A DNA stretch of 64,000 nucleotides. It comes from Haplosporangium gracile (lineage: Eukaryota > Mortierellomycota > Mortierellomycetes > Mortierellales > Mortierellaceae). A program made the position numbers and the translations under genes. Within the stretch, counting starts at the first letter, position 1. Every line of letters starts with the position of its first letter. The stretch spans positions 1-64,000 of the forward strand of contig JAAAUF010000059.1 in assembly GCA_015499985.1 (NCBI GenBank), read 5' to 3'. The notes below the pieces were generated by a model. It worked only from the letters and a program-made list of their open reading frames with translations. It was not told the DNA's origin and searched no databases. Of the stretch, positions 34,882 to 47,275 are shown in pieces.

Positions 34882-37800
34882 TTACGCATTTCGCAATAAT
34901 ACGTCGTTCGAGATCGATCCAGAAGATGACTTTCGACTCGCAGGTCCCGCAGAAGAAGCAGTAGGTCCTGTGTTTGCTGTCGGCATTGACATTGACATTG
35001 ACGACGACGACGACAGTCGACGGGCAGATGACGAAGAACTGGACTGACCAGATGCTCGCCTACCACTCACACCGCTCCTTACCCCTGCTTCCGACGCAGC
35101 AGCCGCAAAAGAACGAATGTCAGGCGAGCTTGTTCCAGGTCCAAGTGAGCTCGTTGCAAATGTCGAGCCCGCCGCCCTGATCACTGCCGCTGCGGCTGTC
35201 GACATGTTCTCCGTCACTGCCATCACCGTCGTCGCACTCGTGCTGCTACTGCTAGTCACAGTTCTAACCGAGAATAGTCGCACCCCAGTCTCATACCAAG
35301 CTCCTAACCCCTGCCTGCCCAACCGTCCACAGCCGCCTACATAAATCTGACTCCAGAGTAGACCCTCGAACCACCACACAAGCGCCAAATCATCATCGCC
35401 TTCGTTGTTACTGTTGTTATTTCCGCCTCCTGTCCATGTAAACTTGCGGACGAGGATCGGCGGTCTACCAGACTCTGGCAAGACTTGTTGCAACATTGGG
35501 ATGATGTTTGTTCGAATATACTCCAGTACCTGCTGATCGTTCATAGCTTGGATGGATTCAATTTCTGGGATGACACATTGAAGCATAATCAGTAGTGGCT
35601 CAAACCGCAGCGTCCCCATCCATTCCTGGACCTATATCATATATAAGACACATAAGGCGTCAGCAGAATATTCAAAACAGAAATGTAATATGAGACATGC
35701 ATATCAAAAAGTGCCATACCCATTCGTCAGTGGGGACGAATCCGCTTTGCCCAACATCGAAGGCCGTGGTAGGACGCTCATGTCTGTAGGACGAACTATG
35801 ACTCGTCAGGGGTGGCCGCCACGAAGTCGTGGTGGCGGTGGTTGCCGTTACTCCTACTACCGCTCTTAACGAGCTAGATGACGGCTTCCCTTCAGTAGCC
35901 TTCATATTCTGACGCTCAAGTTCACAGCTCGAGTCCTCCCTCAGAGTAGTTGGTGAACTTGGTCGGCGGTTATGATGGTTTTTCTCGGGGAGTTTCCCTC
36001 GTGCCCGCTCTGACAGGGTATTGATCGATCGATCTTTGGGGCTCTTCAACACAGTCGACGGGCCACCTTCATCTTCAACCTCACCCTCATGTCCACCCCC
36101 ATCGCTCGGAGGAGCCATAATAGAGTCTGAACTGTCAGGTCTGAAAAGTAGAGGCATCACCGGAGACAACGGCAGGGGTAACGTATTTGAGTCCGACAGC
36201 ACTGTTGCTGTCAGGGCTGGCGAGAATGTCGCCATCGAAGCCATAGAAACCGACCCAGAGGACGATGCGGGAACGCTCGACGTCGATGTGTCCCCGACAG
36301 TAGAGCTATCTCGTTTCAGCAACTGAGGTCTTCGAGGTGGCTGTTGTGAAGGAGGGGTCGTGGATTCTCCATGGCTGCTCTGACGCGACTGCGATCCCCT
36401 GCTCTGTCGTTGGCGACCCTCCGCTGACTTGCTCACGTGGCCCTCGGCGCTAGTGGTTGAGCGAGCAGCGCTAGAGGAGTCGTCCTTTCGGTACCGTAGC
36501 CTGTGAATATCGTCCAGTCCACGCTTCAAAGTAAACCGCGCCATCGTCTGAATCTTGGATTCGTACTGAATCAGCGCATACACCAAGTGTGCGTTATCTG
36601 ATAGTCATGTTGATGCATTCAAACCAAAACAAGCTTCGTTAGTTTGGACATCTTGCCTGTTTCATACTCGTTCGAACGAGGACGATGATGAGTTGACCTA
36701 CGAGGTGCTTGGTAGTAGAGAATGCTCGTCACTGTATCCAGCAAGATACCCAAAAGTCTGTGGTTGGACTCTTCTGCGAGGAGAAACGACGGAGAAGCAA
36801 ACGAGGTCGTCAACTGCAAAAGACGACTTGATGCCATCGACGAGATGTTTTGGATGTAAGGTGAGACGTTCGAGAGCGTCGAAATCAAAGCCGGGTACAG
36901 CGATCGCAGTGTCCTCTTTGTTGTCGCAATCAGATGTTGAACGGACTACGTGAATAAGAAAATTGAAAAGTATGCATGTGAGTAGGCGTATGGGGTATGT
37001 CCACGCGAAAATAAGCTGCATATTAATAATGTAATAGTTGTAGCCGTGTTGTATATAGTTCACATACGCAAATAAGGTAGTCGCCGTAGGTGCCATGGAA
37101 GTTGTGTATCCGCACATTGGCAGGTAAAGAAGCATGACCGTCGAATGGCCTGTTGAGAGTGTTGCCGAATGCCCTGTCCTTTGAGAGTGTCTGCAGCATA
37201 CACGCGCACATCCTGACCAATCCCGCATGTGCTAATTTGGTGGCACATAAGGTGGGGAAAGAGCGTCATTTAATGAGCATTTCGAGACCACAGAAATTAC
37301 TGAGTAGAAAAATGATACATGTACCCCTTACTCGGGTCAAGCTTGTGCTCCAGTGAAAAGTAGAGAAGGATGACGACAAAATCTAGCACTCTGTTCGTTT
37401 CCAGAAGATAGACTCTAAACCGCTGTAATATGACAGAAAATATTACATGAGTGTCAACGACCGCACTTGTCACAACAAAGGTCTAGGCAAGAACGTGCAT
37501 CATTCGATCTGATATACCTTATTGACCTCCAATGTCTTCCAGCAAAACATAAGCGTTTCGATGTGGCACTTCACTTGTTTGGTTGATCCTGGAAGATATG
37601 TGCTGCTCGCCTATGAATGTAAACCGCGGTCGCAAATTGACAGTTGGAATATGTTCGTTAAACAAGTCTATGCCAAATACAGCTCGTGTACCAAAAACAT
37701 TCAAGGCCGCTAGAGCGACTTGACGTACTGCCATGGGGTTACTCAAAATCCGATACATGCCGTCGGTAAGGAATAGAAAGTCTTGCTCCCGATGGAGTCG

Positions 37801-39639
37801 TGACAGGTAAAACCGAAACTGGTTCTTGTTGGCACTCTCCAGCGTTCGTTGAGCCTGTTGATTAGAAGGAGTTGTGTTTAGCACCAGGGCGTTGGAAGGC
37901 GTGTTCAAGGAGGATGAACCTTGGCTGCGGCTTTCGCCTGCTCCGCTCTCAATCCTGATTCCAGCAGAAAAGCGACTCGGTGAAATTGCCGGTCTCTCAA
38001 TCACTTGATAGTCGAGTAGGACCACAATGACCTGCAAACACAGCATGACGAGCAGCTCCCGTTGGTCATGGAACATGACGTGGTTGTAGGGCAACCCCCA
38101 CCTAGAAGGGTTGTACTTGAGCGCTGAATTGACCAGACTGCAAAGGATCGCCAGCGTGATCTGACGGTCTGATCCTGTCACCACGGTATCGACCCAGCGA
38201 TTCTCTGTGGTCGTGATGGCTGTTGGTGGGATGTACATGGACCTTGAAAACAACACAAGTAAAAGTCGTAGGATTTCCGTCCGGTTGTCATCTAGCTCTT
38301 TGGATGTCCCGATTGGTTTGGAGGATCCAATACCCGTTTCCCTATCGTAATTGAACAGACCGTCATATGAGTGCATTTCTCAATCGGCAAGATGCCAGCG
38401 TTATAAGTCACGGAGCACAAGCTAGGGATGGTAGCATACCAGATGACATAGCTCACTCTGTTCTTTGATTCTAGGGCTGTGGGAAGTGTAAATCCTGAGG
38501 TAAAGAGTAGATCCAAGAGTGTCTTGATCAAACGGCGTCCTTGCGTTGTTACTTCACAATCCTGCAAGTGAAAAGTAGAAAGCGAGTAGTCCTGTCAGCA
38601 TATGAATACAGGGTGCTTATTTGCTCATAAAGTGTGACCGATGACTGAGGTACATCATACTTGGTCCTTTGGTGCGGATGAAGCTCGCTCTGAGTGTAGA
38701 GGAATGTGATTTGATGAGCGATCCTCGGCTCCTGAGGATTGTGTTGACTCATCAAGATGACTGGCGTTGGAACGCCTTCGATTCGATGCTCCTATACTAT
38801 GTGCGGTCCAGAAGTAATGTTCCTCCCACATCATAAGATCGTCCGACTCGAATACAAACGGAAAGAGCCTCGTCAGAACACGCACACAGTTCAGTAACTG
38901 TCTGGTAGGAGCCTCTGGATTCAGGAACTGCGGTGAGTCGCATAATGAGAAGAGTCGACTCAGAACCTATTTGTTAAGTATTGTAATCCTTATCAGCGAT
39001 CTAAAAGTCAAACCTTTTTTTGAATATCTCATGCGAGGTAACCGTCCTTGTGGTGGTTGTATATCAATGAAAGGGATGAGAACTGACCTTTTCGATAAGG
39101 CACTCGAGATTTTCCCGGGCTTCGTCGCGTACACGCCGAATGTCCTGCGAGCCCACAAGTAAAAACACGTCGTCAGCCGACTCTGGGAGATTCCAGAACT
39201 ATGGATTTAAGTATAAATAAGAAGTTCCCTGTGAGTTTTTTTTTGTAAACGTTTGACTGATGTAATAAAGACGCACACAAAATGACGTTTGCGAAAAGAG
39301 CTGTACCTGTTCCCAATACTCGTTCGCGTTGGACGGGATGTTCTACAAGAAAGAAAAAGTGGGTTTTATGCATATCAGATTGAAAGAGCGCACCAATGTA
39401 CACATCAACTATCAGCTCAGGTATGGGCTGGATATGTGCATGCAGTATTCTCCTTTCGCATTGCTGCTTGAATTGCCGCTTGAGTCGCCGCTTGTGTGTG
39501 TTTGTGTGAGTATGCTCACAAAGAAGTCGAGTGAATGCTTCAAAAGGTACGTGTATGGGCATAAAAGATGTAGTACCCTTTCCTCGAAGAGTCGAAAGAC
39601 GCCCTTTTTGAACGCTAGCTTTGAGTCGGCTGCGCCCAT
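34882..39639 (-). CDS. HID1: HID1 family Golgi/secretory protein (Hid1/Ecm30/FTP105-like)
   Basis: HID1 proteins are peripheral Golgi proteins needed for secretory-granule and trans-Golgi function in animals. S. pombe Hid1/Ftp105 anchors a deubiquitinase at the Golgi. Twelve exons: 39639-39577, 39342-39307, 39198-39088, 38966-38661, 38561-38440, 38341-37729, 37610-37518, 37422-37332, 37231-37068, 36945-36702, 36597-35720 and 35631-34882; 1156 residues. The N-terminus MGAADSKLAF mirrors animal HID1 and has Gly2 for N-myristoylation. Later blocks track the human protein: NEYWEQFWNLPESADDVF, RSMYIPPT, YNHVMFHDQRELL, FYLSRLHREQDF, TYLPGSTKQVK, FGNTLNRPFDG and VRKFTWTG near the C-terminus. A Ser/Pro-rich insert of about 250 residues lies in exon 11 and a Ser-rich tail ends the protein. 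Longer than human HID1 (788) because of these. Confidence 0.93.
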
Positions 39640-40026
39640 CGTCGAGTTTAGGCGAGGCCAATAGTGTTGGTCAAAGCAGGATGAAGGGCGAAGGGCGAAA
39701 TCTTTTTATGGTCCTGAAAAAGGGAGATTCACGGATGATGAGAAGTAGGGGAATGAAAAGGGACGAGTGACAAGCAAGGGGGAGTTAATTCGAAGAAGGA
39801 ACGAAACGCATGTGCAGAAAGTGGCTAACATTCATGCGACTAAATCTCGTATCACGTGAATTGAATCTTCAGGTGACTGCTTACTCTTCCTATTTTGCTT
39901 TTTTCTTTTTTTTTTCTCCGGTGTCCCCACCCACCTCAAGCCCATCAACAAACACCTCTCCCAGTTCAGGATCCCTCCTCTCTCTTCCCACACAACAAAT
40001 CAACACTCATCAACACATCCATAACC
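39640..40026. promoter_or_regulatory. Short bidirectional promoter, HID1 / FCF2
   Basis: Only 387 bp separate the two divergent ATGs, so both promoters must lie here. The FCF2 side has a T-rich run at 39897-39917 and a C/A-rich leader (CCACCCACCTC and similar). No other gene was seen. Confidence 0.6.
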
Positions 40027-41240
40027 ATGGTCACAACCCGGAATAGAAGCAGGAACCCCTCGCTCACACAGGCAGAGATGGAGCTCCCTCCACCCACAAG
40101 ACCCCGTCGCTCTCGACAGACCAAACCAAAGCCAGCTGTCGTCCAGGACGCGGAGGAGTCCGAGACAGTTGAGAGCTCGTCTCCTACGTCCTCACCCGAG
40201 TCAAGAAGTCCACCATCAGAACCCGAGGAGCCTATGTCGCCAGTAGAGGTCCCCGAAGAGTCGCTAATCAACGAGACCGTGCCGTCAAAGAAGCCAGAAC
40301 AGGAGAAGGACGAGGCGCAGACAGTTCCCGGAGACGTGGAGCAGTTAGGTTCAGCAGAGTCAGAGGATGAGTCAGAGGAAGAAGAGGACGATGATGATGA
40401 AGATTTGGACGCACTTTTGGTCAAGGCTCAGGCATCGCTGAAGAGGAAAGCCATGTCTGAGGAGAATAGTAATGAACCCATGTTCAACTTTCCCAAGCTT
40501 CAGACGGGATTGAAGGACAAGAACGTGTACATCAAGCAGGAGAACGGGAGAGCCAAGGTCGCCGTGGACAATGTCGTCGTTGTGGACAAGGGCAACAAAG
40601 CTGGAAACAAGTCTGCTCTCGAGACCTGCGAGGTCAACATGAACGCCGAGAAGGTGCACATCAGTAAGCGCCAGAAGCAGGAGGTAAGCACCATTCGTTT
40701 TTCTTGGCTTCTCAATGCAACGTTTGTCGTGTTTTCTTTCACATTGCAATATATAATGCGTCGAGTATTTTTCTCAATATGCAGTCTGCCTTCAATTTTT
40801 ATTACAACGACTCATCAACATATTATTTACTTGTTGTTTATTGCTGTGACTTGTAGGAAAGAGAGAAGACGACTGGAAAGAAGTGGTTTGATATGCCACA
40901 CCAGGTGTTGACACCTGAGTTGAGACGGGACTTGCAGATTTTGAGGCTGAGGAATGTTTTGGACCCTAAGCGGTTCTACAAGCGTGAAGAGAAGGGTAAA
41001 CCCAGGTTTCCAAAGTATTTCCAGGTGGGCACAATTATCGAGGGCAACACCGAGTTTTACTCTTCTCGTTTGAGTAAGAAGGAGCGCGCAACGACCATTA
41101 CGGGCGAGGTGATGAAGGATATTGCTGGTCGGGACTACTACAAGCGCAAGTTTGATGAAATCCAGGTGGCTAAGCAGTCTGGTGGCAAGAAGTTCAACAA
41201 GAAGGGCAAGGGCAAGCAGAGCAAATCCTGGCGCAAGTAG
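40027..41240 (+). CDS. FCF2: rRNA-processing protein FCF2 (Fcf2/TDIF2 family)
   Basis: Nucleolar factor required for early pre-rRNA cleavages in small-subunit biogenesis. Two exons, 40027-40683 and 40857-41240, joined in phase 0, 346 residues. The N-terminal half is disordered and acidic (VTTRNRSRN start, then Pro/Ser/Glu-rich, with the acidic run ESEEEEDDDDEDLDALL at about 120). The C-terminal Fcf2 domain is clear: TTGKKWFDMPHQVLTPELRR, LDPKRFYKREEKGKPRFPKY, FQVGTIIEGNTEFYSSRLSK and RDYYKRKFDEIQ. It ends in a Lys-rich tail (GGKKFNKKGKGKQSKSWRK), probably for nucleolar targeting. An upstream in-frame extension to 39895 is only poly-Phe/Pro UTR sequence. It shares a short promoter with HID1. 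Confidence 0.95.
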
Positions 41241-42050
41241 CTTTCTTTATCATTCTCTTTTTGTTTCCGTTCATTCACAATAACCATCATACCTGCATTT
41301 TCCATATCCGTGTGTATTGGTGTATGCGTATCGTCATGAGCGTACATGTGGATTGTAGCTGCATGAATGTATCCATTTTCCGTGCATTTAAAGCCGATCA
41401 TTAAGTGCGAGGTATGGATGGTAGGTGTTGTGGCATGCATTCAAGTATAGCATGGTGTGTGCATGTCTTCCAGTCCTGTGCGTTTTGCCACCAATTTTTT
41501 TTCTTTTTCTTTTTCCTGTTTTACTTGTTCCAGCAATTTGATTAGTTTTGATCGATTCGTTACCCCATTGTTCGCCACCAGAAACATCGATGCTGTCAGT
41601 CGTTCTTTCTTTTTTTTCCAGCACCCCATCAACAACCGATGTGGTGGCTGCCCTATGAGTCTCGCATTCATATTCAAGTACTGTAATCAATAATCTTTTT
41701 CAGCATGTTTTCACTTTCTCTTCATGCGATGGCCGCCACCATTTTGTGGCAATTATTAATGCGGTGTCTTCGCCCATCCCCCATTGCGTCGCCCTGGTGT
41801 GCACAATGCACGGTACAAAATGTAAAATGCAATGCGCACCAACAATGTGCATTTACCCCTCCTCTTCCCCTCGCCTATGTCTCCACCCACTCACTCCCTC
41901 AACTTCTTTTTCTCCTCTCATTCCTTCCCCTTGTTCTCTCCTTCTCCTGTCCTTTCTGTTTTCTCCTCTCGTGTCTCCATGTCTCTCTAATCTTTCTCTC
42001 CCCTTCTTCCCTTCTCCCCTTCTTCTTTCAAATCTCTCCTCTCATTCTCT

Positions 42051-42086
<36 letters not shown>

Positions 42087-42535
42087 TTCTCTTCTCTCCC
42101 TCCCTTTCTTCTTCCGTCTCTCTCCTCCTCTCTCCTTCTCTTTCCCTTTCCATGACACATATTAATACACGTATATACTTTGTTAATTGACTTTTTAAAT
42201 GTTACAAGTTACAAGTCTGCTCTTATTGTTATGGTTCAATGACTTGCATGAAATGAAGACTGGCAATAAGTGCCACGATTCAAAAAATATTGCATCGCAG
42301 ATCCTGTCCGGGTTCCATCTGCTTCATCTTTTCTTTGTTCTGTCCGAACCATGTGTAACATTCTCCTTTGTCTTTTGGCGTATTTTCATTCTTTTTCAAG
42401 GGCCCATGTTGATCTGGCAGTGGGTTTGATAAAAAAAAAAAATCCTTCGTGAACTAAAAAAGGAAAAAGGAGCAGACACGCATCCATGCCGTACCCACAG
42501 ACAATAACAAAGAAAAAGAATTGCTTGCCTCTCTC

Positions 42536-42566
<31 letters not shown>

Positions 42567-43412
42567 GTCACTCTCTCTCGTTTCTCTTCTTCTTTCCCTT
42601 TATTTTTCCTTTACCTTTTTCTTTCCTTCTCTTCCGCCTTTTTTGTTAGTCCTCCGCGTGTTTCCTGTGCTCTCAATTACCCCCGCCCCTCGTTTCTTTT
42701 TTTTTTTTTTTCACGGTCTCCCTGCTCTCGTTGCTGTCTCCCGCCGCCAGCTGGCCCTGTAACCTGCCTTTTGGTGCCTTACCTTGTTGCCCTGGTCTGG
42801 GCTTTGCCCTGTCTCTCTCTCGCTGTCCCATCTTCTCTCTCTCTGACCTTTTTTGCTGGTGCTCTCTCATCCAACCCGCCCACAACTAACCCCCCTCCCC
42901 CCTCTCTTCCCATTCCCCTTGCTAACGCCTCCTCCACACCTTTTTTTTTTCCGCCCGATATACCTTTCTTTGTTTTTCATCATTCTTCGTCCTTCCTCTT
43001 CATCATCATCATTCCCTTCATCCCATACTGCCACACACACACACAGCCTCCAACACTCTCCTCTATCCTTCCCCTTCTCCGTCTCGTCATCCTCGGAATC
43101 ATACCATTCCTCTCTTCTCTTACATCTCAATCCCGATCCATACCAGTCCACCACCTCTGTGTGCCTCTCTGTCCTTAGATAAAAAAAAGATCACTACCCT
43201 ACCCACGCAAATACAAGCACAAGCATCCCATCCCATACCCCTTCCTTTCTCATACTTTGCTTCTTGTCCCATTTGTTCTTCTTATCTCTCTGGCCTGTCA
43301 GTTGGGTTACCCTCTTCCCCCTTCATATCTTATTCATTTCTTTCTCTTGACAATTGCCCCTCTTGGCGCACCTGCCCACCCCTTACCACTTATTTAACCA
43401 GAGCTACTAGTG
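41241..43412. other. Long pyrimidine-rich intergenic region
   Basis: About 2.2 kb without a recognised gene. Two long C/T-rich stretches dominate the plus strand (about 41870-42150 and 42520-43400), with pure TC runs at 42056-42083 and 42529-42566. The second stretch runs up to the next ATG and is likely promoter plus 5' UTR. Frames here are compositional artefacts (Ser/Leu/Phe/Pro only). Confidence 0.7.
42529..42566. repeat. TC dinucleotide microsatellite
   Basis: An almost pure CT/TC run broken by one A at 42541, inside the pyrimidine-rich leader. A similar run lies at 42056-42083. Confidence 0.95.
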
Positions 43413-46400
43413 ATGTCGCAAGTCAAGACTCACCGTAGTTCGCTTCACAACCCCGGCACGCCTCGTTCTCAATCCTCTTCCTCCTTGGCCTCTGCCACTA
43501 CCACAACATCTTCCCGTCCTCGTCGCATTCACATCAATCTACCCAAGGCAACTGCCACCGCAGCTGCCTTCCTCTCTCCGACTACAGGCACTTCGACTCT
43601 GTCGCATGAAAGGATCCGAGAGGATCGTGCTCGGTATGCTGAACTTGTCGCTAAGAATGCTACTTCTGAGGTAAGCATCACCCTGTTTTCTTTTTTTGCC
43701 CTTTTTTCGTTTTTTATTTTTCTTTCGAGATTCTTCCCACTAAGTCAAAGTCCGCTCTGTCTCTATGCCACCCATTGTATTTTGGGGTGTTTTTTACCAT
43801 TCTCTCTAACTTTATTTCTTGCTTTTTGTGTAATCTCCATTGGCTTCCAATTGGTTCGTTTCCATCCGAAGGCTCTTTTGAAGATGCCCAACGTCGCAAC
43901 CAAACCTAGGGCTATTGATGATGTCTTTGACCACCAATTCGCCCACCAAGCTTCCTCAGTTGCCTTCAAACTGCCCCTGGTTGCGCCTCCTGCCATCACT
44001 AATATGAAAATTGCTGTTGACACCTCTAGTCCATACACTACATCCTCTCCACGATTTTCTCAACAGGTATGTACTTCACAATTCCTTAAAATTGCAAAAA
44101 TACCAGCTTGATGATTGACCACGAGAGATGCATTTTTCCTTCACTGTTGTTACACCACTAACATTTTCTTTTTTTTGTCCCACCGTTTTGCTTGCCCGTT
44201 TCGACATTGTCTTCGCACAACAGCGCCCAGGTGTCGATCGCAAGCGCTCCAACCAAGGAACTATGAATAGTAAGATCCTCTTTTAATAATGACCTGCTTT
44301 TTTCTTAATTCATGCATCCCTCTCTGCCCCCTCCCCAGTCCTCTCTTCCGTCTTACGTCTTTCTCACTCTTAGACCCTGGTTATATATGATTGCTTTATT
44401 TTTTTGCAAAAACGTTGACAACATATTTTCTTTTTTTTACATCGCGTCAATCATAAACAGACTCCGAAGAGGGTGTGTCAAGACGGAACAGCAGCATGAA
44501 CCCGTTGGCGGCCACCTTTACGCCTACGCTGCCCAAGTCAGGCTCACCCGAGTTTGCAGCTACAGAGGATACCACAACCAGGCACTCTCCCCCTTCCAGA
44601 CGCAACACCGTCGACTCCAGGGCGAATGTATGACGTGAATTATCTTCAAAATTGCTGTCTCTCTTTCTCCTTCTCCCCCCCTTCCTCCTCTCTCTCTCTC
44701 AGGCGCTCTCATCATTGCTATCATTATACATGCCAGATATTAGATACAGTATGCATGTCTGCGGCCCTTAAGCGTCATCTAATTTTCTCTGCTTGACACC
44801 ATGTACAATGCCATATGTATCTTTGTTTCCGAACCTTAGGATGGAATGGTGACAGGTCTTGGAATCTCGTCTCCCACCACTGCCACAGCAATAACCCCTC
44901 GCCTCTCAACACAACCCCAATACAACTTAAAGACAGCCTCACCCACCGCACTCCTGCGTAGTGATCGTGCTACCTTCGATACATCATCCACAGCGTCATC
45001 TTCTGTCCTGCACAACAACACCCTTGCAAGGACACCAAGCGTCGTCGATTTCGATCCCGAAGTGTTCCGCGACAACCTTATGCGCCAAATCACCGACAAG
45101 CTGGAGACTGGACTGGATCGTCGCTTCAGCCAGCTGGCTTCGGCTCTCCCTACCCCTCACTCTCCCATTGTGTCTGGTCAACCTTCCGCAGGAAAGACAT
45201 TCTCACCCTCCGATGCAGCCCTATCTGTGATGATACCCGAGGAGGCGAACGTGGCCCAGCTTCGATCGCTGCTGAGGACTGCCAATGCGGAGTTGGAGCG
45301 ACTCAAGGATAAGAACCAGGAGTTGCAGGAGAACCATCGTCAGCTGGAACGACAGCATCTCGAGGCGACTCATCAGATTGCACGCTTGCAAGATCTGGAG
45401 CGAGTACAGTCTACCATCTACTCAAGGACTCATGGCGATGCCTCATCAACTTCTTTGGGCTCACCGTCGACAGATGGAAGGGCATTGGACTTGGCATCTT
45501 TGAGCGGCGGATTTGGTCAGAGGATCGGCGGCGGGGGTGTTCAGTCGTCGAGAGGATCCCTGGCAGAGTCCAACCAGACAATTCAGAGGTTAATGAAGGA
45601 GGTCGCAGCCCTGACTTCGGAGCGTGATGTGCTGAAGATTCGATCCTGGGAGCTGGAGAAGAAGCCCTATATGCAGCAGCCTCCCTTCCATGACGTCCGC
45701 TCTACGGACTTCATTGACCTTGAGAATGAGCGCAACCGGTTGATCGAGGAGTTAGGCCAGAAAACTGTGGCAATGGAGGATCTCTGGAACAAGAACGAGG
45801 CACTCATGCTCCGGGCCACGGAGTATGAGAAGCGCGTCTGGGAGCTGGAGAGCCAGGTGACGGTTCTTGAGGCCGACTGCGCACTCTTGCCTAGGATCCG
45901 TCTGGACCTTGTTGAGATGGAAGCTAGAGCCGTGGCAGCTGATGCCTTGGTGGTCAAGTTGCAGGCGATGGAGGGACAGGCCGAGCTGGTTAAGAACTTG
46001 CAGGACCGCATTCAGGAACTTGAGACGACCAATGCTGAACTGGATCACTCCAACTGGGACTTGTCAGAGAAGCTGAACATTGCCAACAATCAGCACGGAT
46101 TGCTGGCAAGAGAGTTTGAGTCCTTCCGGTCTAAGGATAAGGATGACCGTCGCCTCGAATTTTTGACCAACAGAAACCGCGAGCTGGAGGCTCAGCTGTC
46201 CGCCGAGCAGAACAAGGCCACACCAGACTACAAGGACGAGTACGAGCGTGTCACCTCGGAACTGGAGAAGATCAAAATCCGTATGCCTCAGCTCGAAGGC
46301 CAGTCCAAGCAGGTGGCCTTGCTTCGATCCAAAACCCTGCAGCTGGAGAAACAGATTAAGATAATGGAGCAGCTCGAACCCCGGCTAGAGGAGATGCAGC

Positions 46401-46637
46401 AGCTTCATGAGCGCAATCTGTTTTTGGAGGGAGAGCTGGGAGAGCTGGAGCAGCTTCGTGCCCGCGAAATGGAGTTGGAGCATGAGCTCGAGGTTGCCAA
46501 GGCTCGCGTGATTCAGTTGGAGACCCATAAGACGAGGATGAACTCATTTTCGGGTCTGAAGCAATTGCAGACTCGCGCGCGGTCTGGTTCCGTCGTCCAA
46601 CCAATGGTGCCCTTTATCCCACCTGCATTGGCTCAGC

Positions 46638-46692
<55 letters not shown>

Positions 46693-47275
46693 GCAACAGC
46701 AGCAGCAGGTTGCGCAGGATGAGAATGAGACTGAGGAGGAGAAGAACCGCGGTGACATTGCAGTCAAGGAGGACCTGAGGATCAGGACCAGCCATGGACT
46801 GAGCCACCTTGCCCGGTCATCTCAGTCAAGCACCACTACGACTGAGCCCATCCTGTCTCCCAAGCGCGAGTTCCCCCCTACTCCAACCACAGCCTCGGCA
46901 TGGCCCTCGGGCAGGTCCAGTATGAGCATGAGCCATGCGTCGCACAGAATGAGTACCAGCTCGAACACAAGCACCGTCCTGAGCCATACTAGCAACAGCC
47001 CCAGCCTCCAATGGCGAACCAGCCAAGCAACCTATCCTTCTGCCCCCGTCAGCCCTAGCGAGTCTCTGTCACCATCGATTCTGTCGCTCTCATCGTCCTC
47101 GTCCTCGACGCTGTCGGACGATGAGTCTGCACCATGCATTGAAAAGAACAAGGCTTCGATGACTGACGAGCCAGAGTCGTTCCTAAATCACGCTGATGAA
47201 GGAGATGTTGCCGTTTTAGGGCTTGCAACCTCGCCCCTCCTGCCTTCTGCGTCCGTCGTCCACGTAGATATTTAA
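43413..47275 (+). CDS. Coiled-coil protein with polyglutamine tract, unknown function
   Basis: Not recognised. Five exons: 43413-43670, 43872-44066, 44224-44269, 44461-44627 and 44840-47275; 1033 residues, in frame throughout. Residues 1-330 are Ser/Thr/Pro-rich with basic patches and look disordered. A helical segment DFDPEVFRDNLMRQITDKLE lies near 295-315. Coiled coil runs at about 355-415 (QLRSLLRTANAELERLKDKNQELQENHRQLE) and about 470-800, with heptad Leu, rich in Glu/Gln/Arg. A pure stretch of 25 Gln lies at 821-845, followed by an acidic segment and a Ser/Thr/Pro tail. The architecture suggests a cytoskeletal or polarity scaffold, but that is a guess. The small middle exons depend on splice consensus and preserved phase. 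Confidence 0.8.
46634..46708 (+). repeat. CAA/CAG repeat encoding 25 glutamines
   Basis: Mostly CAA codons with CAG at both ends; in frame inside the coiled-coil gene. Likely length-variable between strains. Confidence 0.97.

Noticed and set aside
41705..42190. Ser/Leu/Phe-rich plus-strand frames, also 42486-43182
   Set aside because: Stop-free only because the DNA is C/T-rich; no conserved protein features.
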